64,000 nucleotides of DNA from Candidatus Cloacimonetes bacterium HGW-Cloacimonetes-2 (GTDB lineage: Bacteria > Cloacimonadota > Cloacimonadia > Cloacimonadales > Cloacimonadaceae): contig PHBP01000001.1 in the NCBI GenBank assembly GCA_002842035.1, positions 357,198-421,197 on the forward strand, given 5' to 3'. Under the pieces are notes generated by a model. That model saw nothing but the letters and a program-made list of their open reading frames with translations, did no database searches and was not told the origin of the DNA. Of the stretch, positions 26,989 through 35,093 are shown piece by piece. A program made the translations under genes and the position numbers. Numbering within the stretch: position 1 is the first letter of the stretch; every line of letters begins with the position of its first letter.

Positions 26989-28470
26989 ATGAACCAGATA
27001 TTGATTGGCAAAGGCGAGCATCAGGTCTTTCTGGATCCGGCATATGGTAATCGTCACGGTTTGATCGCAGGCGCCACGGGCACCGGCAAGACGGTTACAC
27101 TTTTAGTCCTGGCAGAAGGATTCTCACGCTTGGGAGTTCCTGTCTTTATGGCAGATGTCAAGGGTGATGTAGCGGGGCTGGCAATGCCCGGTACGATGAG
27201 CGAAAAGCTCTCCTCACGGATCACACAGATCGGCATCGATGGCTACAGCACAGAAGGCAGCCCGGTGGTCTTTTGGGATGTCTTTGGCAGATCCGGACAC
27301 CCTCTCAGAACAACGATCAGCGAGATTGGACCGGCTCTGCTCTCCCGGATTCTAGATCTGAACGACGTCCAAAGTGGCACTCTGGAGATCGCCTTCAAGC
27401 TTGCCGATGATGAAGGACTGCTCCTGTTGGATCTGGACGATCTCCGCTCTCTGCTGACCTTTGTTGTAGATAACAAGGCTGAAATCTCCAAAGCTTACGG
27501 ACTCGTAAGCCCTGCCTCGATTGCCGCTATCCAGAGATCACTCTTGACACTGGAGCGGGAAGGCGCAGTGCAACTCTTTGGTGAGACAGCGCTCGAACTG
27601 GCAGATCTGATGCGGACAGACCTCAGCGGACGAGGTATCATCAGCATCCTGGCTGCAAACAAACTGGTGCTGAGCCCCAAGCTCTACTCCAGTCTCTTGC
27701 TCTGGTTACTCTCCGAGCTCTACGAAAACCTCCCCGAAGTGGGCGATCTGGACAAACCCCGGATGGTCTTTTTCTTTGATGAAGCGCATTTGCTCTTTGA
27801 TGATGCCCAGCCCGAATTGGTCAAGAAAGTGGAACAAGTGGTGCGCCTGATCCGTTCCAAAGGCGTAGGCGTATATTTTTGCAGCCAATTCCCCGATGAC
27901 ATCCCCTCAGAAATCCTTGGTCAACTGGGTAATAGATTTCAACACGCACTCCGTGCTTACACTCCCAGAGATCAGAAAGCAGTCAGGACAGCCGCTGAGA
28001 CCTTTGTGCCAAATCCCCGTCTCAACGTAGCGGATGCGATCTCCCAGCTCGGCACGGGTGAGGCTCTGGTCTCGACTCTGGGTGCCAAAGGCGTGCCTTC
28101 CCCGGTACAGCAGACCGTAATCTGTCCTCCCCGCTGCAGAATGGGCAGCATTACGGATGAAGAAAGACTCATAATTATCAACCGCAGCCCGATAGGGATC
28201 AAGTACGATAAAGCAATCAACCGGGAATCTGCCCACGAAATCCTCTCCCAAAGGGCAATTGGACGAGTGGCAGAGCCCCAGGCTCCTGCTCAGAACAAAG
28301 CTCCTCAGGAAGAGAAGCGCAGCGCTGTAAGCGAGATTCTTTGGGGCACCAAGAAACGCCAGGGATTGGTGGAAACTATGGCAAAGCAGACTGCCCGCAC
28401 AATGGGCAGCCAGGTAGGCAGAACCATTATCCGCGGTATCCTGGGAGGTATCTTTGGAGGGAAAAAGTAA
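26989..28470 (+). CDS. HerA-like helicase/ATPase (DUF853 family)
   Basis: 493 residues from the ATG at 26989, which follows GGAGG; an open frame further upstream has no start site worth using. Walker A is GATGTGKTV near residue 30 in the setting NRHGLIAGATGTGKTVTLLVLAEG. Walker B is MVFFFDEAHLLF and an arginine finger region follows in VRLIRSKGVGVYFCSQ. This is the stand-alone DUF853 HerA-like ATPase, a hexameric P-loop motor; its partners and substrate are not established. The C-terminal 60 residues are basic and Gly-rich (RGILGGIFGGKK). The antiporter gene starts 7 bases downstream. Confidence 0.9.
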   Translation: MNQILIGKGEHQVFLDPAYGNRHGLIAGATGTGKTVTLLVLAEGFSRLGVPVFMADVKGDVAGLAMPGTMSEKLSSRITQIGIDGYSTEGSPVVFWDVFGRSGHPLRTTISEIGPALLSRILDLNDVQSGTLEIAFKLADDEGLLLLDLDDLRSLLTFVVDNKAEISKAYGLVSPASIAAIQRSLLTLEREGAVQLFGETALELADLMRTDLSGRGIISILAANKLVLSPKLYSSLLLWLLSELYENLPEVGDLDKPRMVFFFDEAHLLFDDAQPELVKKVEQVVRLIRSKGVGVYFCSQFPDDIPSEILGQLGNRFQHALRAYTPRDQKAVRTAAETFVPNPRLNVADAISQLGTGEALVSTLGAKGVPSPVQQTVICPPRCRMGSITDEERLIIINRSPIGIKYDKAINRESAHEILSQRAIGRVAEPQAPAQNKAPQEEKRSAVSEILWGTKKRQGLVETMAKQTARTMGSQVGRTIIRGILGGIFGGKK

Positions 28471-28476
28471 GCTATT

Positions 28477-29997
28477 ATGCTGATTGCTGCCCTGGTACTG
28501 CTTACTCTGGTGCTGATCGCCAGCATCTCGCACAAGATCAATATCCCCGTGATCATCCTCTCGCTGGTGATAGGGATCGTCTTTGGCAGTGATGTCCTGG
28601 GGGTGATCTACTTTGACGATGCAGTACTTGCCAAGGAAATAGCCAATATAGCACTGATGTTTATCCTCTTCATCGGTGGTTTCGGCACCAAAAAGCACGC
28701 ATTCAGAGCCGTCATCAAGCCGGTCTCGCTCCTTGCAACAGTCGGGATCCTGCTCACAGCGATGATCACCGGCTGGGTCTTTCACCTGATCTCGGGCTGG
28801 CCTTTGATCAATTGCCTGCTGATCGGCTCCATCCTGGCTTCTACAGACGCTGCGGCAGTATTTTCTGTGCTAAAGAACCGACAACTGGACAGCCGGATCA
28901 AGAGCATCACGGAGCTCGAATCTGTCGCAAACGACCCAATGGCTATCGTACTGACAATGTTTGTGATCGACCAGATGCTGGGCACACAACACAATCTGCT
29001 CCTTACAATCCTCAGCTTCCTCTGGCAGCTTGCCGGTGGAATTGGGATTGGTGTATTGATCGGCAATCTGGCTGCATACGCAATCCGCAAGATTCGCCAA
29101 AACGAGCCGGAGTTCTTCTTCGTTTATCTGATTGCAATTGTTATGCTTAGCTATAGCATTGCCAATATCCTGGGTGCCAGCGGGATGTTATCCGCTTTCT
29201 TTGCCGGATTTGTGATGGGCAACAAGAACATCCCCTACAAAAAGGGACTGCTTTCCTTTAACAACACACTTTCCTTCATTACAAACGTTGGCCTCTTCAT
29301 ACTGCTGGGGCTGCTGGTCTTCCCCGGAAAGTTTTACCTGATCTGGGACAAAGGGGTGATCATCTTCCTCATCCTAAGCCTGCTATCACGCCCAATCACG
29401 GTCTTCTTTCTCACCTCAATCTGCAAGCTGAGTTTCAAGGAACAGAGCTTCCTTTCCGCCGTAGGCATCCGCGGAGCTGTCCCAATTGTGCTGGCAACCT
29501 ATCCTGCCGCAATGGGGCTGGATCCAGAGCACGAGATCTTTAACATCGTCTTCTTCGTTGTGACTCTCTCGATGATCGTCCAGGGCACATCCCTGATCCC
29601 TTTGGCAAAGAAACTGAAGCTCCTATCCAAAAGCAACAACAGCTCTTCGCGGGTCTTGGAGCTGGTCTCCGTACAGGATACCAATTACGAAATAGTGGAA
29701 GTCTATATCGACGAGGAATACTACCACGGCTCCATCCGCATCTCCGAGATGAAGCTGCCCAAGGGGACTCTGATCACCTTTGTGCGCCGGGGAGATCAGA
29801 TTATGACGCCCACCGGCTCGATGGAAATATTTCCCAAGGATACACTTACCGTCCTCGTGGAGAATCAATACATCGATATGATTGCGGTGGATATTATGCG
29901 CAGCTTTGTGCTAAAGAAACTGGACGAACACAAGAAGGAAAAGATAGAAGAGGCAGTCACTACCACCCCGACAGATCCTGTTCCCGCTGATATCTAA
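28477..29997 (+). CDS. Cation/proton antiporter, CPA1 NhaP2 (CvrA)-like with RCK_C domain
   Basis: 506 residues. About twelve membrane segments fill residues 1-395. The acidic transport motif is ESVANDPMA, corresponding to ESGSNDPMA in NhaP2; STDAAAVFS and GIRGAVPIVLAT are the other hallmark stretches. Residues 405-480 form a TrkA-C (RCK_C) domain (SIRISEMKLPKGTLITFVRRG, then TPTGSMEIFPKDTLTVL). NhaP2 proteins exchange K+ or Na+ for H+ across the inner membrane, with nucleotide- or pH-linked control through the cytoplasmic domain. GGAGGG lies 15 bases before the ATG, rather far. It probably shares a transcript with the HerA-like gene. Confidence 0.92.
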   Translation: MLIAALVLLTLVLIASISHKINIPVIILSLVIGIVFGSDVLGVIYFDDAVLAKEIANIALMFILFIGGFGTKKHAFRAVIKPVSLLATVGILLTAMITGWVFHLISGWPLINCLLIGSILASTDAAAVFSVLKNRQLDSRIKSITELESVANDPMAIVLTMFVIDQMLGTQHNLLLTILSFLWQLAGGIGIGVLIGNLAAYAIRKIRQNEPEFFFVYLIAIVMLSYSIANILGASGMLSAFFAGFVMGNKNIPYKKGLLSFNNTLSFITNVGLFILLGLLVFPGKFYLIWDKGVIIFLILSLLSRPITVFFLTSICKLSFKEQSFLSAVGIRGAVPIVLATYPAAMGLDPEHEIFNIVFFVVTLSMIVQGTSLIPLAKKLKLLSKSNNSSSRVLELVSVQDTNYEIVEVYIDEEYYHGSIRISEMKLPKGTLITFVRRGDQIMTPTGSMEIFPKDTLTVLVENQYIDMIAVDIMRSFVLKKLDEHKKEKIEEAVTTTPTDPVPADI

Positions 29998-30095
29998 CAG
30001 ATTCCTGCCTGCTCTACAAAGCCACATCTTGAGTTCAGTATTCGCATTTCCCCGAATTGATAGAAATCCAAGATAACCAGAATGAAGAATATTCC

Positions 30096-30124
30096 TTGAC
30101 CTTTTTTAGCCTGCGTGTTAGAGA
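30096..30124 (+). promoter_or_regulatory. Predicted promoter of aqpZ
   Basis: TTGACC (30096-30101), a 17-base spacer and TAGAGA (30119-30124), about 83 bases before the start codon. Confidence 0.4.
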
Positions 30125-30206
30125 TCACTCGTGCTTTAAATTGCCACCGGATGCCTTTTATACAGGGTGGCAGAGAAAACCGTAACCTTAAGAAAAGGAG
30201 TTACTT

Positions 30207-30905
30207 ATGCCGAGCTTGGCAAAGCGTATGATTGCGGAAACTTTTGGTACTTTTTGGTTGGTTTTGGGCGGTTGTGGCAGCGCTGTATTGGCTGCGAACT
30301 TCCCCAATATCGGAATTGGTCTGGTGGGTGTGTCCCTTGCCTTTGGTCTTACAGTCCTTACGATGGCTTATGCGATTGGGCATATTTCCGGCTGTCACCT
30401 CAATCCGGCGGTCTCGCTGGGCTTGTGGGCAGGCGGCAGATTCCCTGCCAAAGACCTGCTCCCCTACATTGTGGCGCAGGTTGTGGGCGGAATAGTGGCA
30501 GGAGGAGTGCTTTTCATAATCGCCAACGGAGCAGCAGGCTTTAATGTGGCGGATGGTTTCGCCGCTAATGGAGTCGGCTCCCACTCCCCGGGTCACTTCC
30601 GCGTGATCCCCGGCATCCTTTGCGAAGTCGTGATGACCGGTATGTTTCTGATGATAATAATGGGTGCTACATCAAAGAAAGCCCCCGCAGGTTTTGCACC
30701 AATCGCGATCGGTCTCGCCCTTACCCTGATCCACCTGATCAGTATTCCGGTCACCAATACCTCTGTCAATCCTGCGCGTAGCACAGGCGTCGCAGTCTTC
30801 GTGGGCGGCTGGGCAATTTCTCAGCTCTGGATATTTTGGGCGGCTCCCATTATCGGCGCAATAGGTGGAGGCCTGATCTACCGCTTCCTGGATGACAAGG
30901 AATAA
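30207..30905 (+). CDS. aqpZ: Aquaporin Z (water channel)
   Basis: 232 residues, the usual MIP length, with six membrane segments and two half-helix NPA loops. The first loop is [20 protein letters not shown], the second [14 protein letters not shown]. The selectivity-filter residues of AqpZ can be matched: F in the first helix region, H in [11 protein letters not shown] just before the second NPA and R in NPARS. That set marks a water-specific channel rather than a glycerol facilitator. AAAGGAG precedes the ATG. It is a single-gene unit with its own promoter and terminator, so it probably responds to osmotic conditions. Confidence 0.96.
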   Translation: MPSLAKRMIAETFGTFWLVLGGCGSAVLAANFPNIGIGLVGVSLAFGLTVLTMAYAIGHISGCHLNPAVSLGLWAGGRFPAKDLLPYIVAQVVGGIVAGGVLFIIANGAAGFNVADGFAANGVGSHSPGHFRVIPGILCEVVMTGMFLMIIMGATSKKAPAGFAPIAIGLALTLIHLISIPVTNTSVNPARSTGVAVFVGGWAISQLWIFWAAPIIGAIGGGLIYRFLDDKE

Positions 30906-30946
30906 CAGCACTTCATAGCTTTAGATTCTAATCTCTTGATAGTCAT

Positions 30947-30976
30947 ACTCCTCCGGATACTGCCCGGGGGAGTTTT
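30947..30976 (+). terminator. Rho-independent terminator of aqpZ
   Basis: ACTCCTCCGG pairs with CCGGGGGAGT (10 bp, one wobble) around the loop ATACTGC and is followed by TTTT. Confidence 0.85.
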
Positions 30977-31284
30977 GTATTGGTGCGAGGTATCCATCTG
31001 CATATCTACTTTACGCTCAAGCCATTCCTATGATCAACAGCATATCAAGTGGAGATCAAGAGCAAATCAAGTCGAACCGGGTTCGAGGTGATTTCGACTT
31101 GATTTGCTGGTGATATGCTTTAGACCTTGGGGAGGATAGGGTGTACGGAGACGAAATGAGTGCGGAAAAAGCCCGTGAAGGTTCTGTACAGTAATCTCCA
31201 AGATCGAGAATCTACCCGAACAAGGGCCGTAGATTTCTATAGATCAATAAAGCACTCTATCACTAGTGCAACAAAAATGATACA
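30977..31284. other. Intergenic region with repeat copy 4
   Basis: Repeat copy 4 fills 31032-31126. The rest, up to the end of the small minus-strand open frame at 31285, shows no recognisable gene, RNA or terminator. Confidence 0.5.
31032..31126 (+). repeat. Palindromic intergenic repeat with 11-bp units, copy 4
   Basis: 95 bp, the most diverged copy. The centre is TCGAACCGGGTTCGA. The right arm reads in exact 11-bp steps: GGTGATTTCGA, CTTGATTTGCT, GGTGATATGCT. These alternate the two unit types seen in the other copies, which supports the 11-bp unit as the real building block. Confidence 0.85.
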
Positions 31285-31479
31285 CTATTTCTGGGAGATT
31301 GTGCATAGAGTTATTGACAGATCATAAAGGGCAACCAGTCCCGCTGCAGCGCGGATTTGGTGCAGTGAATCAGGGCTGATAGAATATGTACGTGTCAACG
31401 GATAGATCGCAATTAGTTTTTGAGTCACCATTAACATGATAAACATAAAAACGATTGCAACGATTTTGCCTTGTTTCAT
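31285..31479 (-). CDS. Small hydrophobic-N-terminus protein of unknown function
   Basis: 64 residues. AAGGAAGG stands 7 bases before the ATG, 17 bases after the stop of the T9SS-tailed gene, so it would be the second gene of that unit. The N-terminus (KIVAIVFMFIMLMVTQKLIA) looks like a signal peptide or a single membrane anchor. The remaining 40 residues are not recognisable. It could be a chance frame, but start site, spacing and hydrophobic start together make a real small exported peptide plausible. Confidence 0.45.
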   Translation of the reverse strand: MKQGKIVAIVFMFIMLMVTQKLIAIYPLTRTYSISPDSLHQIRAAAGLVALYDLSITLCTISQK

Positions 31480-31496
31480 GATTTACCTTCCTTTGT

Positions 31497-32849
31497 TTAT
31501 TTGACCACGACTAGCTTGGCAGTGGCGATTTTACTGTTTCCCTTATCCAGACTAATTAAGTAAACACCGTTGGACATTCGCTCCAGAGCTTCGTTTGGAA
31601 GCACAAAGCTTAGCTCTTTATTAAGGCCATTTATCTTACTGGAATATATCCTTTGTCCTCTGATATTAAAAATGCTGTACCCTAAATCTCCCACAAGATC
31701 ACTTTTTACTGAGATCATAACAGTGCTACTTGCTGGCTGTGGATAAGCCATGATGGATGATACAAATACAGGAGCAATTGGATCATCATTTGCTACTACA
31801 TTGCCATCAGTATCAGTTTTTATTAGGACAATAGTACCATGATGCATGCAAAACAGGATGCTGCCGTCGGGCATTACTAAAAGGTTTTTGGAGCCTGTCC
31901 CAAAGTAGATTGCTCCCAAGGTGTCGTATGATCTACTCCATTGATGGACACCATCAGGACTATAGCTGTGGAGAATCGGGCCTGTGTCTGATCTGCCTCC
32001 GGTATAAACGATGTTACCATTGGGAAGCATGTCGATAGACCCATGCAAGTTCATATCAAATGCTGGTAAATTATCAGCAACTAATTGAAGATTGTGGTCA
32101 GTTGTGTCAACTTCCCATAGCTTGTAGTATCCCAGCAAGTATATACTTTCATCTGTTGCGACAGTGCAGTCCCAAAAACTTGTGTAATCAACCGGGTCAT
32201 AATAGGTCCAAAGAGTATCACCTACCCCATTGATTTCGGTAAACACCCTACCTGAAAGAGAAATCCAATTATCTCCATATGGTTCAATTGAACGTGCCCC
32301 TAAGAATGCCAAAAAGGTACTTGATTGCCACACTACATTGAACTGGAAGTCGGTTTTAATTACCACAGCTTGGCCATTGACTTTACCAGCAAAGACCAGG
32401 CCATCGTCAACATATTGCATGTCGTATAAATATGCTTGAAAGCCATTTACTGTATGGAATACATAATGACCTATCATGTTCATCTCAGCATCGAATACAT
32501 TCATGTTATCATATTCAATGCAATAATACCTGTCAATTCCATTGCTTACGATGCTGTTGAACGCGAAGTTTCCTCCCCCCGTTCTTCTCCAAACAATTTC
32601 GCCATATTCGTCGAGTTTCCAGAATACGTTATTGGCATAAGCAGGAATATCTCCCCAAGCAAACTCGACATACCCCTGTAATAGGTAACCCCCACCAATT
32701 GCAGGGATAACATTACAGACTTCTGAACTCGCACTATCATAGGGACCCGGACACAGATCATCAAAGAGATAATAGCGTATCCATGTCTGACCTGTTAGCA
32801 GACCTATAGAAATTAGTAACAGCAATGAAAACAACAAGTGTTTTTTCAT
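31497..32849 (-). CDS. Exported protein with T9SS type A-like C-terminal sorting domain
   Basis: 450 residues from the ATG at 32849, which follows AGGAGG; the frame is open further upstream but without a start site. A signal peptide (HLLFSLLLLISIGLLTGQ) starts it. Residues 20 to about 360 are a beta-propeller-like series of repeats with W, G and D at regular spacing (NVFWKLDEYGEIVW, VVIKTDFQFNVVWQ, DTLWTYYDP, GVHQWSRSYDT). Residues about 370-450 match the Por-secretion tail: MAYPQPASSTVMISV, then YSIFNIRGQRIYSS, then SNGVYLISLDKGNSKIATAKLVVVK. It is the only protein here with a clear T9SS-type tail. The ligand or activity is unknown. Confidence 0.85.
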   Translation of the reverse strand: MKKHLLFSLLLLISIGLLTGQTWIRYYLFDDLCPGPYDSASSEVCNVIPAIGGGYLLQGYVEFAWGDIPAYANNVFWKLDEYGEIVWRRTGGGNFAFNSIVSNGIDRYYCIEYDNMNVFDAEMNMIGHYVFHTVNGFQAYLYDMQYVDDGLVFAGKVNGQAVVIKTDFQFNVVWQSSTFLAFLGARSIEPYGDNWISLSGRVFTEINGVGDTLWTYYDPVDYTSFWDCTVATDESIYLLGYYKLWEVDTTDHNLQLVADNLPAFDMNLHGSIDMLPNGNIVYTGGRSDTGPILHSYSPDGVHQWSRSYDTLGAIYFGTGSKNLLVMPDGSILFCMHHGTIVLIKTDTDGNVVANDDPIAPVFVSSIMAYPQPASSTVMISVKSDLVGDLGYSIFNIRGQRIYSSKINGLNKELSFVLPNEALERMSNGVYLISLDKGNSKIATAKLVVVK

Positions 32850-33099
32850 CAATCCTCCTGATAAATACAGGGCGTTGTTTGTGTTTTTCAATAATGAACT
32901 CAAACTGAACTGGTTTATTTATAGCCTTATGATCAATCATAATCAGTCCATATTAGCTAACTACATCTTAAATATTTCTCTTTCTTATGTCAAGAACTCT
33001 CTCTCATATTTCTGTCTCATCCTTGCTCATCCTGATTTGTCAGCATACAGGGCTTTCCTGGCTCTGGATCGATGATCACATCTGGAACAAGGAGAAAGC

Positions 33100-33557
33100 A
33101 TGACCGAAGCGTTGATGAACCGAATCAAAGCTCAGTTAGTCAGACATGAAGGTCTGAGACTGAAGCCATACCGCTGCACTGCAGGGAAACTGACCATCGG
33201 TATCGGCCGCAATCTCGATGACCGGGGTATTTCCCAGAAAGAGGCCTATGCACTGCTGGAGAGAGATATCCAGGACTGCGAGCAATGACTGAACGATGAG
33301 ATCCCTGATGTTTGCAATAAGCTCGATGAGGTTCGCAAGTCAGTGCTGATCAATATGTGCATAAGCATCCCACAAAGCCGCAAGTGGATAGTATCGGACT
33401 TCGTCCGTGCGCTCCTTTGCGGGAACCCTGCTACCTGGGTATTGGAGGGCTTCTTAGCTTCAACAACACCCTGGCTTTCATAGCCGCCGGAGACTGGGAA
33501 CGGGCAGGATTAATTGGCAGAGCGGTTAAGGAGCGTTTTCCTGCTCTTTTTCCATGA
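33100..33557 (+). pseudogene. Broken phage-type lysozyme (GH24 endolysin)
   Basis: The frame starts MTEALMNRIKAQLVRHEG and continues YRCTAGKLTIGIGRNLDD, the N-terminal part of T4/lambdoid GH24 lysozymes with the catalytic Glu in RHEG. A TGA at 33286-33288 interrupts it (reading continues as LNDEIPDVCNKLDEVRKS). Between 33361 and 33431 lies a 71-base insertion bounded by TGC on both sides. Removing it restores INMC-YLGIGGLLSFNNTLAF and AAGDWERAG, the next lysozyme blocks, in the same frame. The C-terminal end is also short. No other phage gene is nearby, so this is an isolated remnant. Confidence 0.82.
33361..33431. other. 71-bp insertion inside the lysozyme pseudogene
   Basis: This segment has no counterpart in lysozymes and its removal restores the reading frame exactly. 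It is flanked by the triplet TGC (33358-33360 and 33429-33431) and holds the hairpin CGGAC-TTC-GTCCG at 33395-33407. It may be a tiny mobile or duplicated segment. Confidence 0.55.
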
Positions 33558-33899
33558 TAGATCCGGTAACGAATTACATTCATACTCAGGAAGAGCACCA
33601 TAAACATTGCGCTTTTGACGATGACTTTGAAGCCTTGTTTTTCAAACACACGGAACAAGACTCTGATTAGGTGTCGCCCTACGCTGGCGCTCCGGGCTCT
33701 TGAGAGTGTCGGGATCTTGTTTACCCAGGGCTCACGCCCAGGTCTATGGCATTCGCATACAGCCCTTCGCTGGCGCTCCGGGCTAAGATGCTAGATAGGA
33801 TCGAAAATTGCATCAATGATGGATGGAGCGCTGTGGTTTTTTTATTGACACTCTTTACAGCGCTATGAATTTGGTTGAAACAGGAATAATCGAGGAATT
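33558..33899. other. Intergenic region before the efflux/Gld-like operon
   Basis: Contains the two-copy 23-bp motif described separately. A TTGACA lies just before 33855 but lacks a good -10. The first gene of the operon starts at 33900 after GAGG. No RNA gene was seen. Confidence 0.5.
33676..33784. repeat. Two copies of a 23-bp GC-rich motif, 86 bp apart
   Basis: GCCCT(A/T)CGCTGGCGCTCC followed by GGGCT occurs at 33676-33698 and 33762-33784 with one difference. Each copy can fold on itself (AGCCC with GGGCT, GC with GC). Between them lies another palindromic stretch, CCCAGGGCTCACGCCCAGG. The composition is unlike the A+T-rich surroundings. Confidence 0.6.
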
Positions 33900-35081
33900 A
33901 TGCGCAAGAAATGGTTCATCTGGATAGGTATAGCATTGGTACTGGTAGTTTTGATGGGCTTGGGTATCAAGCAATGCACAAAGGCTCAACGCTCGATGCT
34001 TGCCTCTATGAGCGGTGGTAACGAGACATATACCGTTGCGCGTGGGGACATTGTAAATAAGATTGAGATTACAGGAGAGGTTCAGCCTCAGACTGTGGTC
34101 TCGCTCAAGTCCCGCGTCTCCGGCAAGATTGTACGCTTTTATGCAAACGAGAATGATTACGTACGTAGCGGACAGATTATTGCCGATATAGAGCCGGATT
34201 ACAACCAGGCTAATACCTTGTTTAGCACACGGGCTCAGCTCGAGCAAGCCGAGATCAGGCTGCGCAATGCACGCCAGGATCTGGATGCCAAGCGTCAACT
34301 TCTGGATAGCGATTATATCTCCAGAGAAGTATTCGAAGCGGCGGAAGACGAGCTGCAAAGCGCACAAATCGCGCATCAGCAAGCCAGTTCGCAGTATGAA
34401 ATGATCCGTGATCTGGATACCGGAGGCAGAGTGACCCACGTCTATGCCACCTCCTCGGGCGTCTGCATCGAGCGCAAGATCAATGAAGGAGAGATGGTGC
34501 AATCCAGCATTACATCCTATGGTGAAGGCACTGTGATTATGAAAATCGCAGATCTGAGCCGGATGATCGTAAAATCCAATATCAATGAAGTCGATATAGC
34601 CAAGTTCTCTGTAGGACAGGAAGCGGAGATATCCCTTGATGCTCTGCCTTATGAGAATTTTGTGGGCAGAGTGGTCAAGATTGCGCCACAGGCAATTACG
34701 GAAAACAACGCCAAGGTCTTCCCGGTGGAGATCAGTATAAATGCCACAGGAGAAAAGGTAAAGCCGGGTATGACGGCAAATGTCTCGATCCTGGGCGAAA
34801 AGCGCGAGGACGTATTGGTTGTGCCGATTCGCGCCATCTTTAGTAATGAAAACAATGAAGACATCGTCTATGTGGCACCGGCAAAAGCTGACAGCACTGC
34901 CAAATCCATACCAAAAGCATCGCCTATGGGCATACCCAAAGCAACCGGTACACCCAGGGTCGTAAAGCTGGGATCAAACGATATGCAGCAGGTGGAAATC
35001 ATCAGCGGCCTCAAAGAAGGCGAAGAAATCCTGCTCAACGATCCCAATGCAGCGGTCAATCCATTCCAGATGATGATGTAA
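33900..35081 (+). CDS. Periplasmic adaptor (MacA/HlyD-like membrane fusion protein)
   Basis: 393 residues. One N-terminal membrane segment (WFIWIGIALVLVVLMGLGI) anchors a periplasmic protein. It shows the biotinyl-lipoyl halves (SLKSRVSGKIVRFYANENDYVRSGQIIADI and VYATSSGVCIERKINEGEMV), a coiled-coil hairpin of about 65 residues between them (QANTLFSTRAQLEQAEIRLRN onward), a beta-barrel (IVKSNINEVDIAKFSVGQEAEI) and a membrane-proximal domain. Such adaptors bridge an inner-membrane ABC or RND pump to an outer-membrane channel. It is the first gene of a six-gene operon whose other members resemble a GldAFG transporter, so it may adapt that complex for export across the periplasm. Confidence 0.92.
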   Translation: MRKKWFIWIGIALVLVVLMGLGIKQCTKAQRSMLASMSGGNETYTVARGDIVNKIEITGEVQPQTVVSLKSRVSGKIVRFYANENDYVRSGQIIADIEPDYNQANTLFSTRAQLEQAEIRLRNARQDLDAKRQLLDSDYISREVFEAAEDELQSAQIAHQQASSQYEMIRDLDTGGRVTHVYATSSGVCIERKINEGEMVQSSITSYGEGTVIMKIADLSRMIVKSNINEVDIAKFSVGQEAEISLDALPYENFVGRVVKIAPQAITENNAKVFPVEISINATGEKVKPGMTANVSILGEKREDVLVVPIRAIFSNENNEDIVYVAPAKADSTAKSIPKASPMGIPKATGTPRVVKLGSNDMQQVEIISGLKEGEEILLNDPNAAVNPFQMMM

Positions 35082-35093
35082 GAAGGAGTATCA

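Noticed and set aside
27907-28785. 292-codon open frame on the minus strand
   Set aside because: Antisense to the HerA-like and antiporter genes; composition rich in H, C and D as expected of a shadow frame.
5820-31126. CRISPR array
   Set aside because: The repeats are scattered over 25 kb, have no spacers and are internally tandem; no cas gene is present.
33100-33557. Prophage
   Set aside because: Only a broken lysozyme is present; no integrase, structural gene or attachment site was found.
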